Shown in pieces: positions 36,392 to 43,743 of a stretch of 47,756 bases of DNA. The notes beneath the pieces were generated by a model. The model did not search any database and had not been told where the DNA came from. It saw only the letters and a program-made list of their open reading frames with translations. This DNA comes from Bacteroidia bacterium. GTDB lineage: Bacteria; Bacteroidota; Bacteroidia; Bacteroidales; Prolixibacteraceae. The stretch is taken from NCBI GenBank assembly GCA_026391655.1, contig JAPLDR010000026.1, positions 346-48,101 on the forward strand. The letters run 5' to 3'. Made by a program: the position numbers and the translations under genes. Position 1 is the first letter of the stretch. Each line of letters opens with the position of its first letter.

Positions 36392-37072
36392 ATGGCTAAA
36401 ACAGAAGAATATTCCCGCATAGATAACGAGCTGTTTGCCGTTAAAGTGACAGACAATGTTGAAATATCGACAGGGGTCTTCCTTATTTCGTGGCGACAGA
36501 AAGTTGCATTTATTCCGGGTCAGGTGGTGAAAGTGGCCATCGATCGCATTCAGCCACCACGTATTTACAGCGTTTGTTGTGGTAATCTAGAGGAAAAAAT
36601 AAGTATTCTATTCAATATCAAAGAGGAAGGATACCTTACTCCGCGATTAGCGGCAGCTATACCGGGAGATGAACTGTTGGTTTCCAATCCGTATGGTAAT
36701 TTTCACGGTGATCATTCTCCCGCCTTCTGGATCGCAACAGGGACAGGCATTGCCCCATTCTACAGCATGTTCCAGTCGGGGTTGTCCGATCATAAAATTT
36801 TAATACACGGGGTGCGGTACCTGAATCAGTTCTATTTTGAGGATGAGTTGGAATGGGCTATGGGCGACAACTATACCCGCTGCTGCTCCCGCGAAGAATC
36901 GTGCAATGTTTTCCATGGCCGTATCAAAAACTATCTTTTAGAGACGAATCATTTTCCAAAAGATTATAAATATTACCTTTGCGGCAAGTCGTTGATGGTA
37001 GTCGAAGTGCGTGATCTTTTGATATCCAAAGGAATACCATATGAGAATATTTTTGCTGAGATCTATTTTTAA
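36392..37072 (+). CDS. Ferredoxin-NADP reductase-like flavoprotein
   Basis: 226 residues from ATG 36392; a GTG at 36368 also opens the frame. The FAD-binding RIYSVCCG motif, the barrel strand FIPGQVVKVAI and the NAD(P) loop ATGTGIAPFYSMFQ place it in the FNR superfamily. The C-terminal CGKSLMVVEVRDLLISKGIPYENIFAEIYF is the usual end. It transfers electrons between NAD(P)H and a ferredoxin or flavodoxin. It lies 51 bp after the GH97 gene and 39 bp before rlmN, so it could feed electrons to that radical-SAM enzyme, although this is only suggested by position. Confidence 0.88.
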   Translation: MAKTEEYSRIDNELFAVKVTDNVEISTGVFLISWRQKVAFIPGQVVKVAIDRIQPPRIYSVCCGNLEEKISILFNIKEEGYLTPRLAAAIPGDELLVSNPYGNFHGDHSPAFWIATGTGIAPFYSMFQSGLSDHKILIHGVRYLNQFYFEDELEWAMGDNYTRCCSREESCNVFHGRIKNYLLETNHFPKDYKYYLCGKSLMVVEVRDLLISKGIPYENIFAEIYF

Positions 37073-37111
37073 TCCATCAATAACCCAATTTCAAAGGGTT
37101 TTCAATTATAA

Positions 37112-38149
37112 ATGGGAGTGGTGATGAAGGATCAACTTTTCGGCAAAGATTTAAATGAGTTACAGGAGATTAGTTTGGCGCTTGGATTGCCTAAATTTGC
37201 CGGGAAACAGCTGGCCGGCTGGCTTTACAAAAAGGAGATCAGTTCGATTGACGAGATGAGCAACCTCTCGAAAAAAGCGCGCGAACTATTAAATGAGAAG
37301 TTTGAATTTGGTATTTCCGCTCCTTCAAAAGTACAGGTGAGCCTCGACGGAACAAAAAAATACCTCTTCCCCACATCGCAAAACAAGTTTATCGAAACGG
37401 CGATGATTCCTGACGATGATCGTAAAACAGTGTGTGTCTCAACGCAGGTGGGATGCAAAATGGGGTGTCTCTTCTGCATGACCGGCAAACAAGGTTTTCA
37501 GGGACAACTTACTGCCGGCGAGATTGTGAATCAGATCAGAAGCATAAAAGAATATGGCGATGTTTCCAATATTGTTTATATGGGGATGGGTGAACCGTTC
37601 GATAATCTTGAAGCCGTTTTGAAAAGTCTGGATATTCTAACTTCCGAATGGGGATATGCAATGAGTCCACGGCGCATCACTGTTTCATCAATCGGGATTA
37701 TTCCGGCAATGATCCGGTTTCTCAACGAAAGTGAAGCACATCTTGCTATCAGTCTTCACACACCTTTCGATGAAGAGCGGCGTAAACTTATGCCTGTTCA
37801 GATCGCTTATCCGATTGCTGAAGTTATACGCGAAATCAAAGGTTGGGACTTTGGCCGTCAACGGCGCGTTTCATTCGAGTACATCCTTTTTAAAGGGCTG
37901 AACGATACCCCGCTTCATATCCGTGAACTCGTAAAACTTTTGTCCGGAATCCGATGCAGGATTAACCTGATCCGTTTTCACCCTGTCCCCGGAACCCCTC
38001 TCGAAAGTCCGGATGAAGAGACAATCAACAATTTCCGAGATCACCTCAATGCCAAAGATATCATCACAACCATCCGTGCTTCGCGTGGTCAGGATATCTA
38101 CGCTGCGTGTGGTTTATTATCAACAAAGGAGTTGATTACTAATTCTTAA
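37112..38149 (+). CDS. rlmN: 23S rRNA (adenine-C2)-methyltransferase / tRNA methyltransferase RlmN
   Basis: 345 residues. The radical-SAM motif CxxxCxxC is at residues 115-122 (VGCKMGCLFCMTG). YMGMGEPFDNLEAV, RRITVSSIGIIPAMIRF and the C-terminal AACGLL Cys are RlmN signatures. The enzyme makes 2-methyladenosine at 23S rRNA A2503 and tRNA A37. The ATG at 37112 is used; ATG 37124 is equally likely. The 3' end overlaps by 11 nt the convergent large envelope-protein gene. Confidence 0.96.
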   Translation: MGVVMKDQLFGKDLNELQEISLALGLPKFAGKQLAGWLYKKEISSIDEMSNLSKKARELLNEKFEFGISAPSKVQVSLDGTKKYLFPTSQNKFIETAMIPDDDRKTVCVSTQVGCKMGCLFCMTGKQGFQGQLTAGEIVNQIRSIKEYGDVSNIVYMGMGEPFDNLEAVLKSLDILTSEWGYAMSPRRITVSSIGIIPAMIRFLNESEAHLAISLHTPFDEERRKLMPVQIAYPIAEVIREIKGWDFGRQRRVSFEYILFKGLNDTPLHIRELVKLLSGIRCRINLIRFHPVPGTPLESPDEETINNFRDHLNAKDIITTIRASRGQDIYAACGLLSTKELITNS

Positions 38150-39776
38150 TTGACTTATTTTTAAAGCTCGAAATATCGATCAGCCCCTGTGTATCGTCGT
38201 CAAAGCTGATGACGATGCTATCGCCTGCAAACGTAACCGGAAGTTCGTTTGAAATCTGGGAAGAACCGATAAAAATATTCTCTTTTCCCTCTACGGTGAA
38301 GTAATAGAAGCTATTCCCATTCTTGATATCCGAATTGATGCGCAACACCACCGAATTAAGGATCTGCTTTTTCGTGGTACTTTTGGGATTAATTTTGTTC
38401 CCGGCCATATTAAAGGCGTTTTTATATGCCATCAACGTCTCGGTCAGTGTATTGCCAACGCCCACAATCGTATAATCTTCAATCGCGACCATAGCAAACA
38501 TCTTAACCAGACCACCATCATCTTTTAGCGTCATTACGTAGGTTGGGATATTGTTGATGTTATATGGAATCGGTTGCGAAGCCGAAAACCGCTTCTCCTG
38601 TACTTTTCCGCGAGCTGATTTTTGAGCCGCAAACTCGGTAGCCCCACTCTGTTTGTACCAGACCGCTTTTTTTGTGCGTGTATCGACCAGCACAAAACCG
38701 ACTGTAGCTTCATCGGCACCAACCGATGTGAGTCCCGTGTACCAGTATGATTTATTATCCTCGCCATAAACTAAAGTTACCCCCTGGGTGATTTGTAATT
38801 TATTCTCGTTCGAGAAATTCCAGTACCCCTTCACAAAATTTCCCCAGTCGTTGAGCTGATTTTCGATAAAATAATCGGGTTGAATACGGTCGATCCATGC
38901 AGGTGCGTTGGCGATACCATATTCGTCACACTTCCCGGTCTCGGTATTCACAACCACAACACCTACAGCGTCGTCGCCATTGAATCCAATTGTCTTTTTA
39001 TACTTCGTAATTACCCAGTAAGGGACTCCGTCATCATCGATTTCAAAACTATAATCTGTTAATCCGACATTATAAAAACCGTTCAGGTAAAGATGGCGCT
39101 CCAGAAAGTCATTAAAATACGCTTCCGACTGATATTTGATCAGCACTTTCTTTCCGCCGATCTCCTGCACCAGTTTCACATCGCGCTCGTTCGATGCATT
39201 TACCATCACATAACCATTTGTCCCCTCGCTGTTCTTGTTCCATTTGAAAAACCCCGAATGTAACAGCGGCGCAACCCAGTAAAGATCGTTTTTTACCTTT
39301 TGAATATTGAATTCGCCGAGACGTACCTGACTGCCGAGCGCAGGTTGTGCCCCAAGCACTTTATCCCCCAGGATATTGGCAAGCGATTGATCGACAACCC
39401 TCACTTTTTCCATCGAAATAGGAGCCATATGAGTCGATAAGTTCTCCCCAATCTCAACCGTACCAATTAAATTGCGGTATTCCGAAGTTCGCAGCAACGG
39501 CCACGAGGTAACCATTGGCAAAACGGTCGAATAGAGCAGTAGGAAGACTAAAATAGTTGCCGGCACCTTAATATTCGACACCACCTTGAACTGATAGGTT
39601 TGTACGCCCCCATTGTACTGGGGAATAGCTTTGACGTTTAATGCGATCCACAAAAGCGTCAATGCAGCGAGCATCATTGGCAGTCCCCGGAAACCATAAG
39701 CAATTACAGGCATGCCAATATAGAGCATCAATAATGCACCAACAGCGATAACGATCAGGCTAACTATTTTTTTCAT
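38139..39776 (-). CDS. Large envelope protein with N-terminal membrane segments, unknown function
   Basis: 545 residues. The first 90 hold about three transmembrane segments (IVSLIVIAVGALLMLYIG, GLPMMLAALTLLWIALNV, VPATILVFLLLYSTVLPM). The remaining 450 are probably periplasmic and beta-rich, with two similar blocks: PYWVITKYKKTIGFNGDDAVGVVVVNTETGKCDEYG near 250 and SYWYTGLTSVGADEATVGFVLVDTRTKKAVWYK near 370, suggesting an internal duplication. Comparable proteins in Firmicutes are sometimes annotated as cell-shape proteins, but I cannot support that here. It converges on rlmN. Confidence 0.7.
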   Translation of the reverse strand: MKKIVSLIVIAVGALLMLYIGMPVIAYGFRGLPMMLAALTLLWIALNVKAIPQYNGGVQTYQFKVVSNIKVPATILVFLLLYSTVLPMVTSWPLLRTSEYRNLIGTVEIGENLSTHMAPISMEKVRVVDQSLANILGDKVLGAQPALGSQVRLGEFNIQKVKNDLYWVAPLLHSGFFKWNKNSEGTNGYVMVNASNERDVKLVQEIGGKKVLIKYQSEAYFNDFLERHLYLNGFYNVGLTDYSFEIDDDGVPYWVITKYKKTIGFNGDDAVGVVVVNTETGKCDEYGIANAPAWIDRIQPDYFIENQLNDWGNFVKGYWNFSNENKLQITQGVTLVYGEDNKSYWYTGLTSVGADEATVGFVLVDTRTKKAVWYKQSGATEFAAQKSARGKVQEKRFSASQPIPYNINNIPTYVMTLKDDGGLVKMFAMVAIEDYTIVGVGNTLTETLMAYKNAFNMAGNKINPKSTTKKQILNSVVLRINSDIKNGNSFYYFTVEGKENIFIGSSQISNELPVTFAGDSIVISFDDDTQGLIDISSFKNKSIKN

Positions 39777-39964
39777 CTTCAGGGAATATTAAGAGAGAAT
39801 ATTTTCGGGTATATGTTTGTTAATGCTACAAATATAATGCTTTTAAGCGTTGAAATCAATTGGTGGTAAAACTGATCCAATTGCAAATGATTTACAGTTT
39901 AGGTGACTGATAACTTTATTGGAGGATAAGAAATGCCCCGAGCCCACAGCTCTGATCCGTTGTA

Positions 39965-40055
39965 GTTCCGTAGGAACGATTCTATTTTGTAGCGCCGGAT
40001 TTCAATCCGGTGTAATAGGAATTGCAAAAGAACAGGAGTACCGTAGGCACGGAAC
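39965..40055 (+). repeat. REP-like element made of short palindromes
   Basis: Three hairpins in 91 bp: GTTCCgtaGGAAC (39965-39977), CCGGATTtcAATCCGG (39995-40010) and a degenerate copy of the first, TACCGTAGGCACGG (40039-40052). The 301-bp gap at 39777-40077 has no gene. A minus-strand frame crossing it (39899-40201) is an artefact of the repeat. Repeats of this GTTCCGTAGGAAC style are common in Bacteroidota intergenic DNA. Confidence 0.65.
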
Positions 40056-40077
40056 ATATGGTTTTTCATGCATATCA

Positions 40078-40458
40078 TTATCGAACAACTAATGGCAACA
40101 AATGAATTGTAATTCCGAAAAAGAATACAATTGTAAGAATGGTCACCATTTTTGATTTCACCCTGAGAAAAATAAACTGTTCGACAGTTCGGCCTACCCA
40201 AAATCCTAAGAACCCGATTAATAAAACTAACCCTAATTCCGTCTCCATCAATTGCTGCGGATAAAAGAAATAGATAAAGGCCATTAAAAGGAAGATATAA
40301 ATCAACCGGATATTCAATATCTGAATGATTGCCCGGTTACCGACGCTGTTCCTTTTTAAATCATGATTCCATTTGAATAATTTCCAAAAGAACAGATGAA
40401 AGATTGCAAATGCGAGATTATAAATTCCGCACAAATCGAGCAGTAATGTTTTATTCAT
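40078..40458 (-). CDS. Small integral membrane protein, unknown function
   Basis: 126 residues with about four hydrophobic helices (LCGIYNLAFAIFHLFFWKLF, IRLIYIFLLMAFIYFFY, ELGLVLLIGFLGFWVGRTVEQFIFL, MVTILTIVFFFGITIHLLPLVV). I do not recognise the family. It shares the strand of the PQQ-type beta-propeller gene, 21 bp apart, so the two probably form an operon with this gene second. Its end abuts the REP-like repeat. Confidence 0.7.
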   Translation of the reverse strand: MNKTLLLDLCGIYNLAFAIFHLFFWKLFKWNHDLKRNSVGNRAIIQILNIRLIYIFLLMAFIYFFYPQQLMETELGLVLLIGFLGFWVGRTVEQFIFLRVKSKMVTILTIVFFFGITIHLLPLVVR

Positions 40459-40479
40459 AGTGTTGTCAATTTTAATTAT

Positions 40480-41733
40480 CTATTTCCCCAAAGAAGTGTC
40501 CTTTAAACCAATGCAAAAGAGATGTTTGGTACCTCGCAGGTAGATCCTGCCATTGCTGATGGCCGGTGAGGCAACCATAGTTTCTCCGATGGCGTTTTTT
40601 GCAATGCTTTCGAATGCGGGACCGGGTTTGATTACCGTTATAACACCCTCGTCATTGGGCATATAAACCAATCCGTTGGCCAGAACAGCCGAAGGATATT
40701 GTCTGCCAAGGCTTTCCTTCCAGAGAATATTGCCCGTAGCCGCTTCGATACAGTGAACCTGCCCATTGCTCATTGTGGTAATAAGATAATCACCCGCGAT
40801 AATGGGCGAGGGGACGTAATAGGCGCCGTTTATCGATCTCCAGGCAATATGACTGTTTGAAACATCGCCTTTCCCGTCGGGTTTGATGGCCAGTAAGTGA
40901 CGTTGCGGCCAACTACTGCTGATGAAAACTAACCCCGCCTTTTCACTATAGACCGGACTCGCACAGAATTCTTCGGAAGGTCCCTTTACAAACCAGTAAC
41001 GCGACCCATCGTCAGGATTATAGGAGGCTACTTCCTTATTACCGCAAAAGAACATTTGCGTACTTCCGCCAATTTCCCTGAAAATAGGCGTGCTATAACT
41101 AAGCGCCGGTTTATCGAGACGAATTTTCCAAATTGTATGACCATCCGCGCGGCTTAATGCAGCAACAAAGGCATCCCCTTTACTATCTCCGTTAATAATT
41201 ACCTTGTCTTTATATAAAACAGGCGAACAACTGTATCCGTGCGGACTTGAAAATGTTCCGGGACGCTGCATCCAAATCTGTTTCCCCGCGAAGTCGTAAG
41301 CTGCAACGACCACATCTGTACCATCCATAACCGATACATAGATAAACGTGCCGTCCGTGGCGGGTGTGCCTGATGCATAGCTGTTATCATTGTTTTTAGT
41401 TTCGAGCGGAGCCTTTAGAACGGTTACCTGCCAAAGTAAATTACCGTTTTTGCAATCATAACAGAGTAGTATCCTCTCCTGTGTTTCAAGTTGAGCTGTG
41501 ATCGTGAAAAGCCGGTCTCCCCAAACAATGGGCGAGGAATGGCCAACACCGGGCACTGTAACCTTCCACAGAACATTCGTGGTTGAATCCCACTTTGTGG
41601 GCAGGTTAATTTCCGAACTGGTTCCATCTCCGTTCTGACCGCGCCAGTTTGGCCAGTTTTCTGCCTGCGCAACACTTTGCAACATAAATACGAGAGATAC
41701 GATGATCACACTTAAAAATCTAAAACTCACCAT
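40480..41733 (-). CDS. Secreted PQQ-like beta-propeller protein
   Basis: 417 residues with signal FRFLSVIIVSLVFMLQSVAQA. The mature start NWPNWRGQNGDGTS and repeated blades with Gly-Asn-Trp type ends (DCKNGNLLWQVTV, DFAGKQIWMQRPG, ADGHTIWKIRL, ATGNILWKESLG) are the PQQ/quinoprotein-like propeller pattern. There are no residues that show real PQQ binding, so it is more likely a structural or binding propeller like those of Planctomycetes and Bacteroidota. It should be periplasmic or extracellular. First in a likely two-gene operon with the small membrane protein. Confidence 0.88.
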   Translation of the reverse strand: MVSFRFLSVIIVSLVFMLQSVAQAENWPNWRGQNGDGTSSEINLPTKWDSTTNVLWKVTVPGVGHSSPIVWGDRLFTITAQLETQERILLCYDCKNGNLLWQVTVLKAPLETKNNDNSYASGTPATDGTFIYVSVMDGTDVVVAAYDFAGKQIWMQRPGTFSSPHGYSCSPVLYKDKVIINGDSKGDAFVAALSRADGHTIWKIRLDKPALSYSTPIFREIGGSTQMFFCGNKEVASYNPDDGSRYWFVKGPSEEFCASPVYSEKAGLVFISSSWPQRHLLAIKPDGKGDVSNSHIAWRSINGAYYVPSPIIAGDYLITTMSNGQVHCIEAATGNILWKESLGRQYPSAVLANGLVYMPNDEGVITVIKPGPAFESIAKNAIGETMVASPAISNGRIYLRGTKHLFCIGLKDTSLGK

Positions 41734-41778
41734 TTATAAATTGTATTTGCCCAATGAAATTACTATCTGATCAGAACA

Positions 41779-41943
41779 TTACTTATTTATTACCGGCTGG
41801 CCATATTTACTTTTATATTCCTCTGATTTTTTGCGGAAATACTCAATAATTTGGGCAGAATCCATTTTAACAATCTCAGTATTTATTTTATCGCGAATAT
41901 CTCGCATCATCTTTACACAATCAAAATCTTTAGTCGTTTTCAT
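41779..41943 (-). CDS. Small antitoxin-like protein (54 residues) overlapping the PIN toxin
   Basis: From ATG 41941-41943 the frame gives 54 residues: a start MKTTKDFDCVKMMRDIRDKI, then a helical, charged second half, and ends ...QPVINK. It overlaps the last 14 nt of the PIN-domain gene. The FDCVKMMRDIRDKI plus AQIIEYFRKKSEEYKSKYG layout matches small proteins that accompany PIN toxins in many bacteria (DCVEMKRxG and WRxxTEEL type). The order here is toxin then antitoxin, opposite to most vapBC pairs. Confidence 0.75.
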   Translation of the reverse strand: MKTTKDFDCVKMMRDIRDKINTEIVKMDSAQIIEYFRKKSEEYKSKYGQPVINK

Positions 41944-42394
41944 AATCAATCAAATCTTTAGGTGAACGAATCTCGATTGAAGGATAGCCATTCTTAATAT
42001 TAATCCCGTTGTATCCTCGAATCCTTTTTATATTTACAATGTGCTTAAAATTCCAACTTACTAATAAATCAATCCTTGAGATTGTCGCAATTGCTATATG
42101 CAAACAATCATCATAACTGGTTAGACCAATAACATTTTCCCGAATGTACTCTAATGCTAAATATACAGCATCATCTGTCAATGTAATTACTTCGTAATCA
42201 ATATTCAAATCATTCAATAAACTCCTTACACGTTCTGGAGCATTAAGCAATTCACCCTCGGTTACATTGGAAACTATGACCTTGTATTCCCCTTTTTTAA
42301 CCTCGTCAAATAATCTTCGGGTCGCAACATCAAATTCTTTATCAAAATAACCGCCAAGTACAGAAGTGTCAATATAAATCTTTTGAATCCTCAT
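41930..42394 (-). CDS. PIN-domain ribonuclease, VapC-like toxin
   Basis: 154 residues. The first acidic residue is in KIYIDTSVLGGYFD (Asp9), the next is Glu in VTEGELLNAP (46-48), then LTSYDDCLHIAIA (Asp95/96), and LLVSWNFKHIVNI with Asn115. These form the PIN metal site. Such toxins cleave RNA, often tRNA or rRNA, in the cytoplasm when not held by an antitoxin. The 54-residue antitoxin-like ORF overlaps its 3' end by 14 nt, which couples their translation. A TAAATTTG box lies just upstream. Confidence 0.88.
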   Translation of the reverse strand: MRIQKIYIDTSVLGGYFDKEFDVATRRLFDEVKKGEYKVIVSNVTEGELLNAPERVRSLLNDLNIDYEVITLTDDAVYLALEYIRENVIGLTSYDDCLHIAIATISRIDLLVSWNFKHIVNIKRIRGYNGINIKNGYPSIEIRSPKDLIDYEND

Positions 42395-42415
42395 AGTTAA
42401 ACCGAATTATTTTGA

Positions 42416-42423
42416 CAAATTTA
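42416..42423 (-). promoter_or_regulatory. Possible -7 box for the toxin-antitoxin operon
   Basis: On the minus strand this reads TAAATTTG, an exact TAnnTTTG match, 22 bp before the toxin ATG. No clear TTG was seen about 20 bp further upstream. Confidence 0.4.
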
Positions 42424-42560
42424 ATCATTTGTGAAATCAGTTTCTCTTTATTAAACGTTAAAAATAAGATTCAATCCGTTTTAGCAATTGCTATAAACCC
42501 CCTATGTTTCAAAGGAAGTAATAAAAAATAGATTGGCAAAATGTATAATTACGAGAAAAC

Positions 42561-42646
42561 TGCTACGTCACGGTGCATTGGGAAACCGCTGTATCGAGGC
42601 CTCCCGAAATTTCGCACTACAGTTATGTGAGAGGCGCACCTCGTCA
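42561..42646. other. GC-rich structured segment downstream of the unknown gene
   Basis: The segment contrasts with its AT-rich neighbours. It holds a hairpin CTGTA (42589-42593) with TACAG (42618-42622), inner CGA/TCG pairs, a near-palindrome GAGGCGCACCTC (42631-42642), and CGGT/ACCG arms (42571-42588). It begins within the last codons of the gene at 42648-43523 and fills half of the gap to the toxin gene. Integron attC consensus sites were not found. Confidence 0.5.
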
Positions 42647-42647
42647 G

Positions 42648-43523
42648 TTAATTACTAGCGAGACCGCCTACTCGATTGTGTGGTCGTACATTTATTAATT
42701 TGTCAAATAATTCTGTCTTTGAAATATATTTATCAGCATCCCACTTTTTCATTGAATCGATTTTTATTATTCCGAAGTAGTCCAAAAACCTCTCAAAAGT
42801 CCTTGTTGAATAACATCTTGCTGTTTGACTTTCAATTGTTTGATATTTTGTGGGTTGAATATTTTCAAGCAATTGCGGAAATGCATTGAAATATTTTTGC
42901 GAATAAAACCGATCAGTTTGCTTCTCAAATCCGTATTTGCTCAGTAGAATAAGTGAAAATCCAAATCCAAGTTGCCCGATACTATTTTCGCCATAGCCAT
43001 CGTAATAAGCCCAATTAAATTTAGAACCAAAAGTCCTAAAAATCTGTCGTAATAACTCCTGATTGTTGGTAACAGTTTTTTCACCTGTTTTTGTCAGGCT
43101 GAGTTTATTGTTCCTTTTCTTTACGATTCCCGAAAGCTCGGCAATAATCCTTGTCAGATTAATGATCATTGAATCGGTCTCTTTAGATAATTTTGTCCTC
43201 CCCGATTCTACATATTCATCATTGTACAATCCTAGTCCATAAATATCAGCCACGACTTTTGTCGGCAAAAAACCCTTACTTGTTAGTTTGAATTCCCCAC
43301 TTTTTGCAATTAAATCGGCGAGATATTTAATTTGATTAAATATCGGTATTGATTTGTATTCAGAATCACTCAGTTTTTGAAGTTGAACAGGACATTTATC
43401 GCAGAACGGATCATGCAAAATATAATGCATCTCAGTGGGCGAATATCCTTCAAATTTAGGCAGCCCACAATTGTTCTGCTCATTCATTATTTGGTCTAAC
43501 TGTCTTTGTAAATCTTCTATCAT
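42648..43523 (-). CDS. Unknown protein downstream of mcrBC
   Basis: 291 residues from ATG 43523 (MIEDLQRQLDQIMNEQ). The frame opens at 43580, but the extra 19 residues would be encoded by a palindromic element, so I leave them out. Visible features: EFEGYSPTEMHYILHDPF, a CDKC pair, a long helical middle with winged-helix-like character (KLTSKGFLPTKVVADIYGLGLY) and a C-terminal SRTFERFLDYFGIIKID-like part. The last 12 residues (RPHNRVGGLASN) are encoded within the GC-rich segment. I do not recognise a catalytic motif. It may be an accessory gene of the defence region or a cassette insertion. Confidence 0.6.
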   Translation of the reverse strand: MIEDLQRQLDQIMNEQNNCGLPKFEGYSPTEMHYILHDPFCDKCPVQLQKLSDSEYKSIPIFNQIKYLADLIAKSGEFKLTSKGFLPTKVVADIYGLGLYNDEYVESGRTKLSKETDSMIINLTRIIAELSGIVKKRNNKLSLTKTGEKTVTNNQELLRQIFRTFGSKFNWAYYDGYGENSIGQLGFGFSLILLSKYGFEKQTDRFYSQKYFNAFPQLLENIQPTKYQTIESQTARCYSTRTFERFLDYFGIIKIDSMKKWDADKYISKTELFDKLINVRPHNRVGGLASN

Positions 43524-43543
43524 ATTACATTTATTTTGCGTCT

Positions 43544-43605
43544 GTTCATAATGTATGCCACCAATGTCTCGCAGCTGCACACATGGCAGGATTTAACCGA
43601 TGAAC
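43544..43605. repeat. 62-bp nested palindrome between mcrC and the unknown gene
   Basis: The outer arms GTTCAT (43544-43549) and ATGAAC (43600-43605) are perfect inverted repeats. The exact centre is a palindrome, GCAGCTGC (43571-43578). Between them TGCCA (43556-43560) and TGGCA (43584-43588) form a further, slightly off-centre pair. It lies within a 164-bp gap after mcrC that is more GC-rich than its surroundings. Confidence 0.55.
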
Positions 43606-43608
43606 TTC

Positions 43609-43710
43609 CTACGAAGAGTTGCTTTTTAAATTTATTAATTTCTTGTCAACGACCTTCCAAAACCTGTCCGGATAGCTTGGTGTTGGCGGTGGGTATTGAA
43701 TATATTTCAT
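43609..43710 (-). CDS. Possible 33-residue small ORF between mcrC and the unknown gene
   Basis: ATG 43708-43710 to TAG 43609-43611 encodes MKYIQYPPPTPSYPD followed by a helical basic end (FWKVVDKKLINLKSNSS). It is 33 bp after the mcrC stop and ends 3 bp before the nested palindrome. The Pro/Tyr-rich start is protein-like and codon choice is unremarkable, but there is no homology or start-signal evidence. Very short, so treat as a candidate. Confidence 0.3.
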   Translation of the reverse strand: MKYIQYPPPTPSYPDRFWKVVDKKLINLKSNSS

Positions 43711-43743
43711 TTTTAAACTACGATTTGTCCTTAAACTTGATTG

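Noticed and set aside
39899-40201. 100-residue minus-strand frame
   Set aside because: It runs through the REP-like palindromes and overlaps the 40078-40458 gene in another frame.
43524-43580. N-terminal extension of the gene downstream of mcrC (MQLRDIGGIHYEQ…)
   Set aside because: It is encoded by the nested palindrome, so the ATG at 43523 is preferred.
42561-43605. Integron cassette array with attC sites
   Set aside because: The structured segments flank a gene as cassettes do, but I could not find matched RYYYAAC/GTTRRRY core sites.
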